The notes: generated by a model not told the origin, from the sequence alone. A stretch of 64,000 nt of DNA from Pelomonas sp937871895 (GCF_046348265.1 NZ_JAXMEO010000009.1); one strand, 5' to 3'. Positions 36,846 through 46,137 are shown, counted from the first letter of the stretch. Numbers and translations are program-made.

Positions 36846-36895
36846 TGGCGCAATGCGCCATCGACAAAGCCACTCATTATATGTGACTAGTCACC
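36846..36895 (-). promoter_or_regulatory. atpI: Putative atp operon promoter with two palindromes
   Basis: On the minus strand a perfect TATAAT (-10, bases 36881-36876) lies about 48 bases before the atpI ATG. Directly upstream of it is the palindrome GTGACTAGTCAC (36883-36894), sitting where the spacer/-35 should be; no good TTGACA is seen. Downstream of the -10 is the 15-bp palindrome TGGCGCAATGCGCCA (36846-36860). The palindromes suggest protein binding sites, perhaps an activator replacing a weak -35. Confidence 0.5.
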
Positions 36896-36941
36896 CCCTA
36901 GGGAAGACGCTGAGTCGCGCGGTGCCTTCGTGGCCGGGGAA

Positions 36942-37820
36942 TCAAGCCCGAACGAGGTTCGCAGGCAGCCCAGGCACATCGACCCGGAAAGTCAGCACCC
37001 GGCCGGCCCAGGGCTCGCGCGCCAGTTCGTCCGCAGGGCGCTTTTCGCGGGCGGTGGTGATGTAGAGCGTGCGCAGGTCGTCGCCGCCAAAGGTGGGCAT
37101 GGTGGCGCAGGTGACCGGCAGGGCCACGCGTTGCAGCACCTCGCCCGTCGGCGACAGGCGCACCAGCGCCCCGCCCTCAAAGAGCGCGGACCAGTAGGCG
37201 CCGTCAGCGTCCACGGCAGCCCCGTCCGGCCGGCCGCCATAGGGGTGCCCGGCCATCTTGGGCGGGAATTCGGCGAAGACCCGAGGCACTCCGCTGGCAC
37301 CCGTGGCGGGATCGAAATCCGCCGTGTAGATGCGGTGCAGCTTGGTGTCGGACCAGTACTGACGGCGCCCGTCGGGGCTCCAGGCCAGGCCGTTGCTCAC
37401 GTGCAGGCCGCCGACGCGGGCCTCGAAGCGCTGACCGGTCCAGACGTAGAGCACCGCCTCGGGTTCGCGCGCATCGGACAGGCTGCCCACCCACAGACGC
37501 CCGTCGGGGCCAACCTTGCCGTCATTGAAGCGCTGGCGAGTCGGGTCATAGGGCGGCGGCGCCAGCCGGGTGAGCGCACCGTCGATGAAACGGAACAGCC
37601 CGTCCCGCCGGGTCACCAGCAAGCCGCCGTCGGCATGGGCGGCCACGCAGCTGGGCTCGGCGTCCTGGGCCCAGCGGTCGGGCTCGCTCTGGCAGGCATG
37701 CCAGCGCAAGATCTCCCGACCCGGGATGTCTACGCAATAAAAACAGGCCTCCAGCGGATGCCACAGCGGGGACTCGCCGAGCAGGCAGGCGTGCTCGCCG
37801 AGGGGGCGGATGTCGGTCAT
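36942..37820 (-). CDS. SMP-30/gluconolactonase family sugar lactonase
   Basis: A 292-residue six-bladed beta-propeller. Metal ligands of the family are visible: Glu in LLGESPLWHP near 15, Asn in FNDGKVGPDGRLWVG near 100, Asn in VSNGLAWSPDG near 150 and Asp in DGAAVDADGAYW near 200. Such enzymes open sugar lactones in pentose/uronate oxidation. The start overlaps the stop of the GNAT gene by four bases (ATGA). Last gene of a six-gene minus-strand run; substrate unknown. Confidence 0.9.
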   Translation of the reverse strand: MTDIRPLGEHACLLGESPLWHPLEACFYCVDIPGREILRWHACQSEPDRWAQDAEPSCVAAHADGGLLVTRRDGLFRFIDGALTRLAPPPYDPTRQRFNDGKVGPDGRLWVGSLSDAREPEAVLYVWTGQRFEARVGGLHVSNGLAWSPDGRRQYWSDTKLHRIYTADFDPATGASGVPRVFAEFPPKMAGHPYGGRPDGAAVDADGAYWSALFEGGALVRLSPTGEVLQRVALPVTCATMPTFGGDDLRTLYITTAREKRPADELAREPWAGRVLTFRVDVPGLPANLVRA

Positions 37821-38338
37821 AGGCTGACGAAGCGCGAGAGCGACTCAGGGCCGAGCTCGGCCTTGAGGTAGTGCGCTCCCGGGATGGGATTGAAGTAATA
37901 CGGCGGGATCTCGACGAACCCGAGTGCCTCGTAAAGACCGCGAGCGGCCTCCATGTCGTCGAGGGTGTCGAGCAGCATGGTCGAGTAGCCGGCCTCGGTG
38001 GCGCGGTCGAGTAGGGCCTCGGCAATCAGGCGGCCCAGGCCGAAGCGGCGAAAGGCGGGGCGCACATACAGCCGCTTCATCTCGCAGGCGTCGGGGTAGT
38101 CGGAATCGGGCAAGGGCCTGAAGGCGCCGCTGCCCGCGACCGCGCCGTCCACCAGCGCCAGCAGCAACAGGCCGCCCGGTGCCGCATATTCCTGCGGCAG
38201 CTCAGCGAGTTCTCGGTCGAACTGCTGGAAGCACAGGTCCACGTTCAAGGTGCCCGCGTACTCACGCAGGATCTCGCGCGCGGCCTCCCAGTCCTCGGGG
38301 TTTGCGGGCTGAAGGAGCTCGACAGCAGGGCCAGACAT
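37817..38338 (-). CDS. GNAT family N-acetyltransferase
   Basis: A 173-residue protein with the acetyl-CoA-binding motif FRRFGLGRLIAEALLDRA near residues 95-112 (Arg-x-x-Gly-x-Gly pattern), preceded by CEMKRLYVRPAF and followed by LDTLDDMEAARGLYEALGF, the normal end of the fold. Acceptor unknown. It lies 30 bases after phzF-like and overlaps the SMP-30 start. Confidence 0.9.
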   Translation of the reverse strand: MSGPAVELLQPANPEDWEAAREILREYAGTLNVDLCFQQFDRELAELPQEYAAPGGLLLLALVDGAVAGSGAFRPLPDSDYPDACEMKRLYVRPAFRRFGLGRLIAEALLDRATEAGYSTMLLDTLDDMEAARGLYEALGFVEIPPYYFNPIPGAHYLKAELGPESLSRFVSL

Positions 38339-38368
38339 AGCGGGCGGCAGTGTACGAGGCCACGCCCT

Positions 38369-39226
38369 TCAGAGCCGCACCTGGCCCTCGACCAGTGGCG
38401 TCACCTGCCCGCCGACCCAAATCGTGTCGCCCTGCTTCTCGACAAACACGCGGCCGTCGCGGCCCAGCACGGTGCCTTGCGAGACCACATAACTCTCGGG
38501 CGCGAGGCCGGCGCCGATCAGCCACTGCGCGAGCCCTGCATTGAGACTGCCCGTCACCGGGTCTTCGGGCACGGCCTCGAGTGACAGCAGGGCGCGCACC
38601 TCGAAATCAGCCTCCCCGGTCTGCTGCGCCACCGCGCCCACCTTTTGCAGCGGCGCGACGACGCCCAGCTCCAACGGTGCCAAGGCCTTGAAGTCGGGTT
38701 TGAGCGCCAGCAGCCGCTCGCGGGAGCCCAGCATCACGGCGCACCAGCCGGGGCCGTTGTCCACCCACTGATGGGCCAGAACCTCGTCGCGGCCGATGCC
38801 CAGCGCCACACAGACCTGGCCCAGCGTCGCGTCGTCCAGCGGCCCGGTACGCAGCAAGGGCGGAGCGGCAAAGGCAAAGCGGCCCTCAGCGGCGCGCCGC
38901 ACCGTGACGAGACCGACGCCGCACTCTTGCACCACATCCGCGCCCTTGGGCTGACCACCGGCCGCCAGCCAGGCATGGCAGGAACCCAGGGTCGGGTGGC
39001 CGGCAAACGGCAGCTCGCGCGCGGTGGTGAAGATGCGTACGCGGTAATCGGCCTCGGGCTGCGTCGGCGGCAGCAGGAAGGTCGTCTCGGACAGATTGGT
39101 CCAGCGCGCAAAGGCCTGCATCTCGGCGTCGCTCAAGCCCTCGGCGTCAACGACCACGGCGAGCGGGTTGCCTTTGAGCGGCACAGCGGTGAAGACATCC
39201 ACCTGAGAAAAGCGTCTGAGGCTCAA
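38369..39226 (-). CDS. PhzF-family isomerase/epimerase-like protein
   Basis: A 285-residue diaminopimelate-epimerase-fold protein of the PhzF/YddE group. VDVFTAVPLKGNPLAVV, the catalytic Glu in NLSETTFLLPP near 46, ELPFAGHPTLGSCHAWL and EDPVTGSLNAGLAQWL are diagnostic. The start is most likely the TTG at 39226, which overlaps the aminotransferase stop (TTGA) with GGAG eight bases upstream. Physiological substrate unknown in most members. Confidence 0.88.
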   Translation of the reverse strand: MSLRRFSQVDVFTAVPLKGNPLAVVVDAEGLSDAEMQAFARWTNLSETTFLLPPTQPEADYRVRIFTTARELPFAGHPTLGSCHAWLAAGGQPKGADVVQECGVGLVTVRRAAEGRFAFAAPPLLRTGPLDDATLGQVCVALGIGRDEVLAHQWVDNGPGWCAVMLGSRERLLALKPDFKALAPLELGVVAPLQKVGAVAQQTGEADFEVRALLSLEAVPEDPVTGSLNAGLAQWLIGAGLAPESYVVSQGTVLGRDGRVFVEKQGDTIWVGGQVTPLVEGQVRL

Positions 39227-40431
39227 GGCGTCAACTCCACCGCGCCTTCCATGGTCTCGCGCAGCACCTGACCCAGCAGGGCCACACCTTCGTGGATGAG
39301 CTCGGGCGACAGCGTGACGAAGGACAGGCGCAGGGTGCGCGCGTCGGCCTCGTGCGCGTAGAACGCACTGCCGGGCACGAAGGCGATGCCGGCCTCGACT
39401 GCCTTGGGCAACAGCGCCAGGGCATCGAAGCCCTCGGGCAGGCGTACCCAGAAGAACATGCCCCCCTCCGGTGCGCGCCACTCGCAGCCGGGCGGCAGGT
39501 GCTCGCGCAGCGCCACGGCCATGGCATCGCGGCTGGCCTTGTAGCGGGCGCGGATGGTGGGCACATGCTCGTCGAGGAAACCGCCCTTGATGACCTCGTA
39601 GACCACGCGCTGGTTGAAGCCCGGGGTGTGCAGGTCGGCCGCCTGCTTGGCCTGCAGCAGCTTGGGGTAGAGCTCCTTGGGCGCAATCATGTAGCCCAGC
39701 CGGAAGCCTGGCGCGAACACCTTGGAGAAGGAGCCCAGGTAGATGGAACCCTCAGGCCAGTAGGACGACAGCGCCGGCGGGGGCGGGTGGTCGAACCACA
39801 GGTCGCCATAGGGGTTGTCTTCGACGATGGGCAGGCGCGCCGCCTGCGCCGCCTGCATCACCGAAATGCGCCTCACGGCGCTCATCATCCGGCCGGTGGG
39901 GTTTTGGTAGTTGGGCAGCAGGTAGGCAAAGCGCGCGCCGGGCGCCTGCTTGGGCAGGTTGGCGATGGCATTGGGGTCCACGCCATCGGCGTCGCTGGCC
40001 AGGCTGGCGAAGACGGGCTCGAAGGGCGTGAAGGCCTGCAGCGCGCCAAGATAGGTGGGGGTCTCGACGCCGACCGGCGCGCCTTGGTCGCACAGCACCT
40101 TGCCAACCAAGTCGAGCGCCTGTTGCGAGCCGGTGGTGATCAGCACTTGGTCTGGCGTGGCCTGGACGCCCAACTGAGCCACCCGCGCCACCACCCACTC
40201 GCGCAGCGGGCCGAAACCTTCGCTCGCGGCGTACTGCAGGGCCTCGCGCGGGGTGGCGCTGAGCACGCGGTCACAGGCCGCCTGGATGGCCTCAACCGGG
40301 AAGGTATCGCTGCTAGGCAGGCCACCGGCCATGGACAGGATGCCCGGCTTCTCGGTGACCTTGAGGATCTCCCGGATGATGGACGGGTTCATGCGCGCGG
40401 CGCGCCGCGCTTGATGCCAGACGGAACTCAT
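39223..40431 (-). CDS. Fold-type I PLP-dependent aminotransferase
   Basis: A 402-residue class I/II aminotransferase like the 2-aminoadipate/LysN group. The PLP Lys is in YLGSFSKVFAPGFRLGY near residue 245; PNYQNPTGR, EDNPYGDLWF and RLSFVTLSP (substrate carboxylate Arg) are present. The ATG at 40431 is chosen because it overlaps the preceding gene's stop (ATGA); a start at 40485 would overlap that gene by 58 bases. It probably transaminates branched or dicarboxylic amino acids; the exact substrate is unknown. Confidence 0.9.
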   Translation of the reverse strand: MSSVWHQARRAARMNPSIIREILKVTEKPGILSMAGGLPSSDTFPVEAIQAACDRVLSATPREALQYAASEGFGPLREWVVARVAQLGVQATPDQVLITTGSQQALDLVGKVLCDQGAPVGVETPTYLGALQAFTPFEPVFASLASDADGVDPNAIANLPKQAPGARFAYLLPNYQNPTGRMMSAVRRISVMQAAQAARLPIVEDNPYGDLWFDHPPPPALSSYWPEGSIYLGSFSKVFAPGFRLGYMIAPKELYPKLLQAKQAADLHTPGFNQRVVYEVIKGGFLDEHVPTIRARYKASRDAMAVALREHLPPGCEWRAPEGGMFFWVRLPEGFDALALLPKAVEAGIAFVPGSAFYAHEADARTLRLSFVTLSPELIHEGVALLGQVLRETMEGAVELTP

Positions 40432-40745
40432 TGCGTCGAAAGGGGCTGGAGGCTCAATCGCCGGGTGGAAAGAAGGGGCCAGCATAGTCGGCGTTTGCGC
40501 TGCCGGGCCGCCTGAGGCGCCAGCAGCAGCTGGAAGCGGGCCGTCGGCCAAGCCTGCAGCATCGCGGCACTGCCCGCCGGCAGCAGGGCCGACTCGCCCA
40601 CAGCCAGCCAGTGGTCCCAGCGCTGGCCGTCCAGAGTCAGCCAGACCAGGCCGTGCGTGATGACCAGGCTGCGGTCCTGCCGGTCCGGCGCCAGGCGCAG
40701 CACGTCGGCGCCAGACAGGTGCTGTTCAAACTGCGAGAGCGTCAT
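40428..40745 (-). CDS. DUF2917-type small protein
   Basis: A 105-residue protein; LVITHGLVWLTLDGQRWDHWLAVGES near residues 27-52 is the pattern of the cupin-like DUF2917 family, followed by LLPAGSAAML and an Arg-rich end. Function unknown. Its ATG overlaps the EamA stop (ATGA) and its stop overlaps the aminotransferase start (ATGA), so it is translationally coupled on both sides. Confidence 0.72.
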   Translation of the reverse strand: MTLSQFEQHLSGADVLRLAPDRQDRSLVITHGLVWLTLDGQRWDHWLAVGESALLPAGSAAMLQAWPTARFQLLLAPQAARQRKRRLCWPLLSTRRLSLQPLSTQ

Positions 40746-41692
40746 CGCGTCGGTCCTCCTTGCACGGCCTGCCGTCTGCCCCACCAGACCACCGCCACCA
40801 CCGCCGCAGCAAAGGCCAGGCTGCCAGCCTCGAGCGGCTCGCCCAGCAGGGGCACGGCAAACAACATCGACAGAAACGGCTGCAACACTTGCACCTGGCT
40901 GATGCGCAGCGTGCCGCCCAAGGCCAGCGCCCGGTACCAGGCAAAAAAGCCCAGCCACATCGACACCAGCGACACATAGGCAAAGCCCGCCCAGGCCGCG
41001 ACAGAGGCAGGCTGCTGCGGCCAGCTGAGGGCGGCACTCGGCACCGTCAGCGGCAGGGCCAGCACCAGCACCCAGCAGATCACCTGCTGCGCCGGCATGC
41101 GCCGCGCCAACTGGCCGCCGCCCACATAGCCCGCCGCGCCCAGGAGCACGGCGGCAAACAGCAAACCGTCGGCCGCATTCAAGCCACCCGCGCCACGCCA
41201 CGCGGCATAGCCCAGCACCAGCCCCAGCCCAGCCCACGCACTGAGCCAAAAGCCCCAACTGGCGCGCTGCCGCAAGAAGGCGGCAGCCAGTGCCGCCGTG
41301 GCCATGGGCAGCAGCCCCGTCACCACGGCTGCGTGCATGGCGTCCACCTCGCGCACGGCCAGGCCCAGCAACAGCGGGAAGCCAAACACCACGCCCAGGC
41401 AGGTCAGCGCCAGCCAGGGCCAGTCCGCCCGCGCCGGCCAGGCGGCGCGCACCGCCAGCAGGTAGGCCGCCGAGCACAAGCCCGCCACCGCCGCGCGGCC
41501 CAGGGCCACAAAGCTGGGCGGCAGTTCTGGCGCCAGCGCCGTGCCGCCGGCCAGCCGCGTCATCGGGATGGTCAGCGCGAACAGCACCACCCCAAGCAGC
41601 CCCAACGCGTAGCCGCGCGCCAGAGGCGAGGCCAAGGGCGCAAGCTGCGGCGGGTTGCTGGCAGCGGCAGTGGTGGCGAGTCGGGCATCCAT
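40742..41692 (-). CDS. EamA/DMT-family transporter
   Basis: A 316-residue membrane protein with about ten hydrophobic helices in two repeated halves, typical of the 10-TM drug/metabolite superfamily; FAWYRALALGGTLRISQVQVLQPFLS (in parts) near 250-275 is the usual EamA signature region. Likely an amino-acid or metabolite exporter. It is first in the operon and divergent from a MocR-type regulator, whose family often controls such genes. The ATG at 41692 begins MDARLATT; longer starts run into the operator. Confidence 0.88.
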   Translation of the reverse strand: MDARLATTAAASNPPQLAPLASPLARGYALGLLGVVLFALTIPMTRLAGGTALAPELPPSFVALGRAAVAGLCSAAYLLAVRAAWPARADWPWLALTCLGVVFGFPLLLGLAVREVDAMHAAVVTGLLPMATAALAAAFLRQRASWGFWLSAWAGLGLVLGYAAWRGAGGLNAADGLLFAAVLLGAAGYVGGGQLARRMPAQQVICWVLVLALPLTVPSAALSWPQQPASVAAWAGFAYVSLVSMWLGFFAWYRALALGGTLRISQVQVLQPFLSMLFAVPLLGEPLEAGSLAFAAAVVAVVWWGRRQAVQGGPTR

Positions 41693-41726
41693 GCCGCCGA
41701 CTGTAGGCAGCACACCAACACAGATA

Positions 41727-41763
41727 CAGTACAGATCACCCAACAGAATCGGCATCTGTACTG
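41727..41763. promoter_or_regulatory. Predicted MocR operator between eamA-like and mocR genes
   Basis: Perfect 10-bp inverted repeat CAGTACAGAT (41727-41736) and ATCTGTACTG (41754-41763) separated by 17 bases, in the 73-base space between divergent starts. A partial direct copy (CAGATA, 41721) lies beside the left arm. MocR proteins commonly bind paired repeats in just this position. Confidence 0.65.
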
Positions 41764-41765
41764 GC

Positions 41766-43211
41766 ATGAACACCAACACAGCTCCATCGTCTGCACCTTC
41801 GGCAGCGCCCTTGCAGCGCGATGCCAGCCAGCCGCTGGCGCACCAACTCGCCCAGCGCTATGCCGAACGCATCCGCCAACGCCTGCTGCTGCCCGGCGCG
41901 CGATTGCCCTCGGTGCGCGAGTGCGCGCGGCACCACGGCGTCAGCCCGCACACCGTGGTTGCGGCCTATGACCAATTGCAGGCCGAGGGCCTGCTGGAGG
42001 CGCGCCGCCAGCGCGGCTTCTTTGTGCGCGAGACGCGCGCCCGTCAGGCCGCGCCCGCCCTTGCCGGAGCGGCCGTGCCGCGCCAGGTGCCGCTGGACGC
42101 CACAACCCTGATCCGCGGCATGTTCGGCACCGACACCACCCGCGCGCCAGGCTCGGGCGTGCTGCCGGCCGACTGGCTGGACATCGGCCTGCTGCAGTCT
42201 GCGCTGCGCCGCGCCCAGGCCGGCAGCCCCGACCTGCACGTCGCCTATGGCGAGCCGGCGGGCGACGCACGCCTGCGCCTGGCCTTGACGCGCCGCTTGG
42301 CGGACCTCGGCATCCAGGCTGGGCCCGAGCAATTGCTGACCACGGCCGGCGCGACCCAGGCCCTCGACCTCATCACCCGCGGCCTGCTGCAGCCGGGCGA
42401 CGCCGTGCTGGTGGATGACCCGGGATGGGCTGTCGAATTTGCCCGCCTGGCCAACAGCGGCATGCGCTTGCTGCCCGTGCCCCGCCACCCTGACGGCGGC
42501 CCCGACCTCGCGGTCATGCAACGGCTGGCCGAGGCCCACCACCCCCGCGCCTACGTCACCGTCTCGGTGCTGCACAACCCCACCGGCAGCAGCCTCACTG
42601 CCGCCCAGGCCCACACCATCCTCAAGCTGGCCGACCAGCATGACCTGCTCATCGTCGAAGACGATACCTATGCCTTCCTCGCGCCCGAGCACACCGTGCG
42701 GCTGTCCGCGCTCGACGGCCTGAAGCGCACCATCTACGTCTCGGGCTTTTCCAAGTTCCTGTCGCCCGCCTGGCGCGTGGGCTACCTGGCCGCGTCGCCA
42801 GAACGCACCCAGCGGCTGATCGACCTCAAGCTGCTCAGCAACCTCACCAGCAATGCCTTGCCCGAACGCGCTGTGGCCCATGTGCTGGACCAAGGCCAGT
42901 TGCGCCGCCACGCCGAGCGCGTGCAGCAACGTCTCGACGCCGCCCGCACCCGCAGCGTTGCCCTGGCAGAACGGGCTGGTGCCCGCTTCGTCTCCCCGCC
43001 GCGCGGCCTCTTCGGCTGGATCGACGTGGGCGTGGACACCGAACGCCTGGCCCAGCCCCTGCTCGACGCCGGCTGGCTGACCGCCCCCGGCGTGCTCTTC
43101 TCCGCCACCCGCCAGCCGGGCTCGCTGATGCGCATCAACTTCGCCACCGCCCAAACCGCCGCCTTCTGGCGCGACCTGCAGCGCTGCGTGGAGGCACTCC
43201 GTGGCGGCTGA
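41766..43211 (+). CDS. MocR-family regulator (GntR HTH plus aminotransferase domain)
   Basis: A 481-residue protein: winged helix-turn-helix at about 20-90 (LPSVRECARHHGVSPHTVVAAY) joined to a fold-type I aminotransferase-like domain with VLHNPTGSSL, EDDTYAFLAP and the PLP Lys in VSGFSKFLSPAWRVGYL near 328. MocR regulators use PLP, often with an amino acid, as effector. Divergent from the EamA-led operon; the ATG at 41766 lies just past the predicted operator. Confidence 0.93.
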   Translation: MNTNTAPSSAPSAAPLQRDASQPLAHQLAQRYAERIRQRLLLPGARLPSVRECARHHGVSPHTVVAAYDQLQAEGLLEARRQRGFFVRETRARQAAPALAGAAVPRQVPLDATTLIRGMFGTDTTRAPGSGVLPADWLDIGLLQSALRRAQAGSPDLHVAYGEPAGDARLRLALTRRLADLGIQAGPEQLLTTAGATQALDLITRGLLQPGDAVLVDDPGWAVEFARLANSGMRLLPVPRHPDGGPDLAVMQRLAEAHHPRAYVTVSVLHNPTGSSLTAAQAHTILKLADQHDLLIVEDDTYAFLAPEHTVRLSALDGLKRTIYVSGFSKFLSPAWRVGYLAASPERTQRLIDLKLLSNLTSNALPERAVAHVLDQGQLRRHAERVQQRLDAARTRSVALAERAGARFVSPPRGLFGWIDVGVDTERLAQPLLDAGWLTAPGVLFSATRQPGSLMRINFATAQTAAFWRDLQRCVEALRGG

Positions 43212-43399
43212 CGCAGCCCAGCCTTGCCGACATTTCTGAGCATTGCCTCGCTAGTTCTGCCCGCCAAAGTTGGGGCATTCGGCAAGGTGTTGTCGCGGCA
43301 CCGGCGCGCGCCGAGAAATTCTGCGCGCCGCCACCGAGTAGCCCGGCGGGCCGGCCGGTGCGCTAGGCCAAAATTCTGCTCACATCTAGAGAGCACGGT

Positions 43400-44089
43400 G
43401 TGGCCCACGACGCCACAACCGTTACGGACGTGAGCACCGACAACTTGAAGTTCCTCGTCGTTGACGCGCTGGCCGGCGTGCAATCCTTCAGCCGCCAGCT
43501 CTTGCTGAGCCACGGCTTCGCGGCAGATTCCATCATCTGCTGCAGCGACCCTGAAAGCGCCCTCGCCCAAGGCCTGGACTGCGCCCCGGCCCTGCTGGTG
43601 ACGGACTGGTTCGGCAAGTCGGCGCTGACCGGCGTGGCGCTGGCTGAGCGGCTCAAGAGCGCAGTGCCGGGTCTGCATCTGGGCTTCCTGAGCTTTGAGT
43701 GCACGGCCGAACACGAGGCCCAGGCCAAGGCGCTGGGGGCGCACTTTCTCCTCAAGAAGCCCTTTACCGCCGAGCAGCTGCGCGCCGAAATGGGCCGCGC
43801 CCTGGAGGCGATGGCCCCGGAGCTGCCGGCCGTCAAGGCGCGATTGCATTCGGCGGGCACACCCGCGACATCCGTGCGGCCCGTCGGCACGACGGGCAGT
43901 TCGCCGCTGCGCCCGCGGGTGGTGCTGCCGGTGGCGCCGCCCGCGCCCATCGTGAAGCCGGGCGATCAGGTCGTGTTTGGCGGCAACCGGCACACCGTGA
44001 TGCACGTGGTTCACCGCCACGGCGAGACGGTGCTGCAGCTCAAGGGCCAAGCCTCCTTCGTGCCGCTTGACAAGGTCAAGATGGCTTGA
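43400..44089 (+). CDS. Receiver-domain protein with unknown C-terminal module
   Basis: A 229-residue protein. A CheY-like receiver spans about 15-140: FLVVDALAG (only one of the usual acidic pair), the phospho-Asp in LVTDWFGKS near 68 and the Lys in FLLKKPFTAEQL near 115. A Pro-rich linker leads to a small C-terminal beta domain (KPGDQVVFGGNRHTVMHVV, FVPLDKVKMA). GTG start at 43400 is the most upstream; GAGAGC precedes it. No kinase gene is adjacent. Confidence 0.78.
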   Translation: MAHDATTVTDVSTDNLKFLVVDALAGVQSFSRQLLLSHGFAADSIICCSDPESALAQGLDCAPALLVTDWFGKSALTGVALAERLKSAVPGLHLGFLSFECTAEHEAQAKALGAHFLLKKPFTAEQLRAEMGRALEAMAPELPAVKARLHSAGTPATSVRPVGTTGSSPLRPRVVLPVAPPAPIVKPGDQVVFGGNRHTVMHVVHRHGETVLQLKGQASFVPLDKVKMA

Positions 44090-44094
44090 GGGAG

Positions 44095-45978
44095 CTACCC
44101 CTTGGTGACAGCCTCCAACTGCTCCCAGCGCTCCAGCACGGCAAGCAGCGCCTCCTCAACCTGCGAGGCGCGCTCCGTCACCGCTTGGATGCGCGCGGCG
44201 CCTTGTGAGTAGAGCTCACTGCCCCCGATGAGGGCGGCCAGCTCAGCCTGTTCGGCCTCCAGGGCTTCGATGCGAGCGGGAATCTCCTCCAGCTCGCGCT
44301 GCTCCTTGTAGGACAGCTTGCGTTTGGGCGCGGCCGGCGTGGCAGCGGCCGCAGCCACGGGTGCCGGGGCAGTTGGGGCGGACTTGGCAGTTGCCGTCGC
44401 CAGCTGTGCAGCACGGCGCGACTGGTCGAGCCAGTCCTGAACGCCGCCCTCGTACTCGCGCCAACTGGCATCGCCCTCGTAGACCAGGGTGGACGTGACC
44501 ACGTTGTCCAGGAAGCGCCGGTCGTGGCTGACGAGGAAGACCGTGCCGTCGTACTCGGCCAGCAGTTCCTCCAGCAGCTCCAGGGTCTCGATGTCGAGGT
44601 CATTGGTGGGCTCGTCCAGCACCAGCACATTGGCCGGCCGCGCGAAGAGCCGCGCCAGCAGCAGGCGGTTGCGCTCGCCACCCGACAGCGTGCGCACCGG
44701 CGAGTTGGCGCGCTGCGGCGCGAAGAGGAAGTCCCCGAGGTAGCTCTTGACGTGCTTGCGCTGATTGCCGATCTCGATCCACTCGCTGCCGGGACTGATG
44801 GTGTCGGCCAACGTGGCATCGAGGTTCAGGCCCTCGCGCATCTGGTCGAAGTAGGCCACCGAGAGCCGCGCGCCGGTGTGCACGCTGCCGCTGTCGGGCG
44901 CCAACTCACCGAGGATGAGCTTGAGCAGGGTGGTCTTGCCGGCGCCGTTGGGGCCGATCAGGCCGAGCTTGTCGCCGCGCAGGATGGTGGTGCTGAAGTC
45001 GCGCACGACGGTGCGCTCGCCAAAGGCCTTGCTCACGCCCTCCAGCTCCGCCACGATCTTGCCGCTGGACTCGCCACGGTCCAGGTCGAGCCGCACCTTG
45101 CCCTGCACGTCGCGCCGCGCCTGGTGCTGCTGGCGCATCTCGACGAGCCGCGCCACACGCGCCACCGAGCGAGTGCGCCGCGCCTCCACGCCCTTGCGGA
45201 TCCAGACCTCCTCCTGCGCCAGCAGCTTGTCAAAGCGCGCGTTGGCCAGGGCCTCGTTCTCCAGCTCGAAGGCCTTGGCTTTCTGGAAGGCGCTGAAGTT
45301 GCCCGGGTAGCCGCGGAGCATGCCCCGGTCCAGCTCGACGATGCGATTGCAGACCCGGTCAAGAAACGCGCGGTCGTGCGTGATGAGCAGCAGACTGCCG
45401 GCAAAGGCGTTCAGCAGCTCCTCCAGCCAGGTGATGGCGTCCAGGTCCAGGTGGTTGGTGGGTTCGTCCAGCAGCAGCACCTCGGGCTGCGCCACCAGGG
45501 CCCGCGCCAGCGCCACCCGCTTCTTGAGCCCCCCGGAGAGGGCGCCCACCGTGCGGCTGCCATCCAGGCCCAGGCGGTGCAGGGTTTCGTCGACGCGCTG
45601 CTCCCAGGTCCAGCCTCCCAATTGCTCCAGCCGCGTCTGCACGGCATCCAGGTCGTCGCCGGGCTCGTGGCGCTCGAAGCGATCGCGCAGACTGCGCGCC
45701 TCGGCCACGCCTTCGGCCACCACGTCAAAGATGCTGGCCTCGGCCCGCAGCTCGGGCTCCTGCGGCACGTAGACCAGGCGCAGCCCGCCCTGCAGCTGCA
45801 ACAGGCCGTCGTCGAGCCTTTCCAGGCCCGCCAGCACCTTGAGCAGCGAGGACTTGCCGCTGCCATTGCGGCCAATCAGACCGACGCGCTCGCCGGTTTC
45901 GAGGGCAAAGTGAGCGTGGTCCAGCAGCGGGACGTGCCCGAACGCGAGTTGGGCATCAGACAGGGAGAGAACGGCCAT
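44095..45978 (-). CDS. uup: ABC-F family ATPase Uup
   Basis: A 627-residue soluble protein with two ABC domains: Walker A GRNGSGKSS near 37 and GPNGAGKTT near 345, signatures LSGGLKKR and LSGGERNR, Walker B LLLDEPTNHLD and LVLDEPTNDLD. The C-terminal 80 residues form a charged coiled coil (KRKLSYKEQRELEEIP, in parts), the DNA-binding domain typical of Uup. No membrane segments. Uup acts in ribosome/translation and replication-related stress tolerance. It converges with the receiver-domain gene, five bases apart. Confidence 0.93.
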   Translation of the reverse strand: MAVLSLSDAQLAFGHVPLLDHAHFALETGERVGLIGRNGSGKSSLLKVLAGLERLDDGLLQLQGGLRLVYVPQEPELRAEASIFDVVAEGVAEARSLRDRFERHEPGDDLDAVQTRLEQLGGWTWEQRVDETLHRLGLDGSRTVGALSGGLKKRVALARALVAQPEVLLLDEPTNHLDLDAITWLEELLNAFAGSLLLITHDRAFLDRVCNRIVELDRGMLRGYPGNFSAFQKAKAFELENEALANARFDKLLAQEEVWIRKGVEARRTRSVARVARLVEMRQQHQARRDVQGKVRLDLDRGESSGKIVAELEGVSKAFGERTVVRDFSTTILRGDKLGLIGPNGAGKTTLLKLILGELAPDSGSVHTGARLSVAYFDQMREGLNLDATLADTISPGSEWIEIGNQRKHVKSYLGDFLFAPQRANSPVRTLSGGERNRLLLARLFARPANVLVLDEPTNDLDIETLELLEELLAEYDGTVFLVSHDRRFLDNVVTSTLVYEGDASWREYEGGVQDWLDQSRRAAQLATATAKSAPTAPAPVAAAAATPAAPKRKLSYKEQRELEEIPARIEALEAEQAELAALIGGSELYSQGAARIQAVTERASQVEEALLAVLERWEQLEAVTKG

Positions 45979-46137
45979 GGCCCCATTGTCCCTGCACGAT
46001 CCCGAGACATCTGCACGCTGCGCGCGTGACGAGCCCGCATCTCGGCCGCCAGCAGCTGGCGTGATCTCCGTATCCTGCGGACGGCTGCGTAGGCCCTGCC
46101 CTGCCGCGCCCTTACCCGTTTGCCCAAAGGATGCCGC

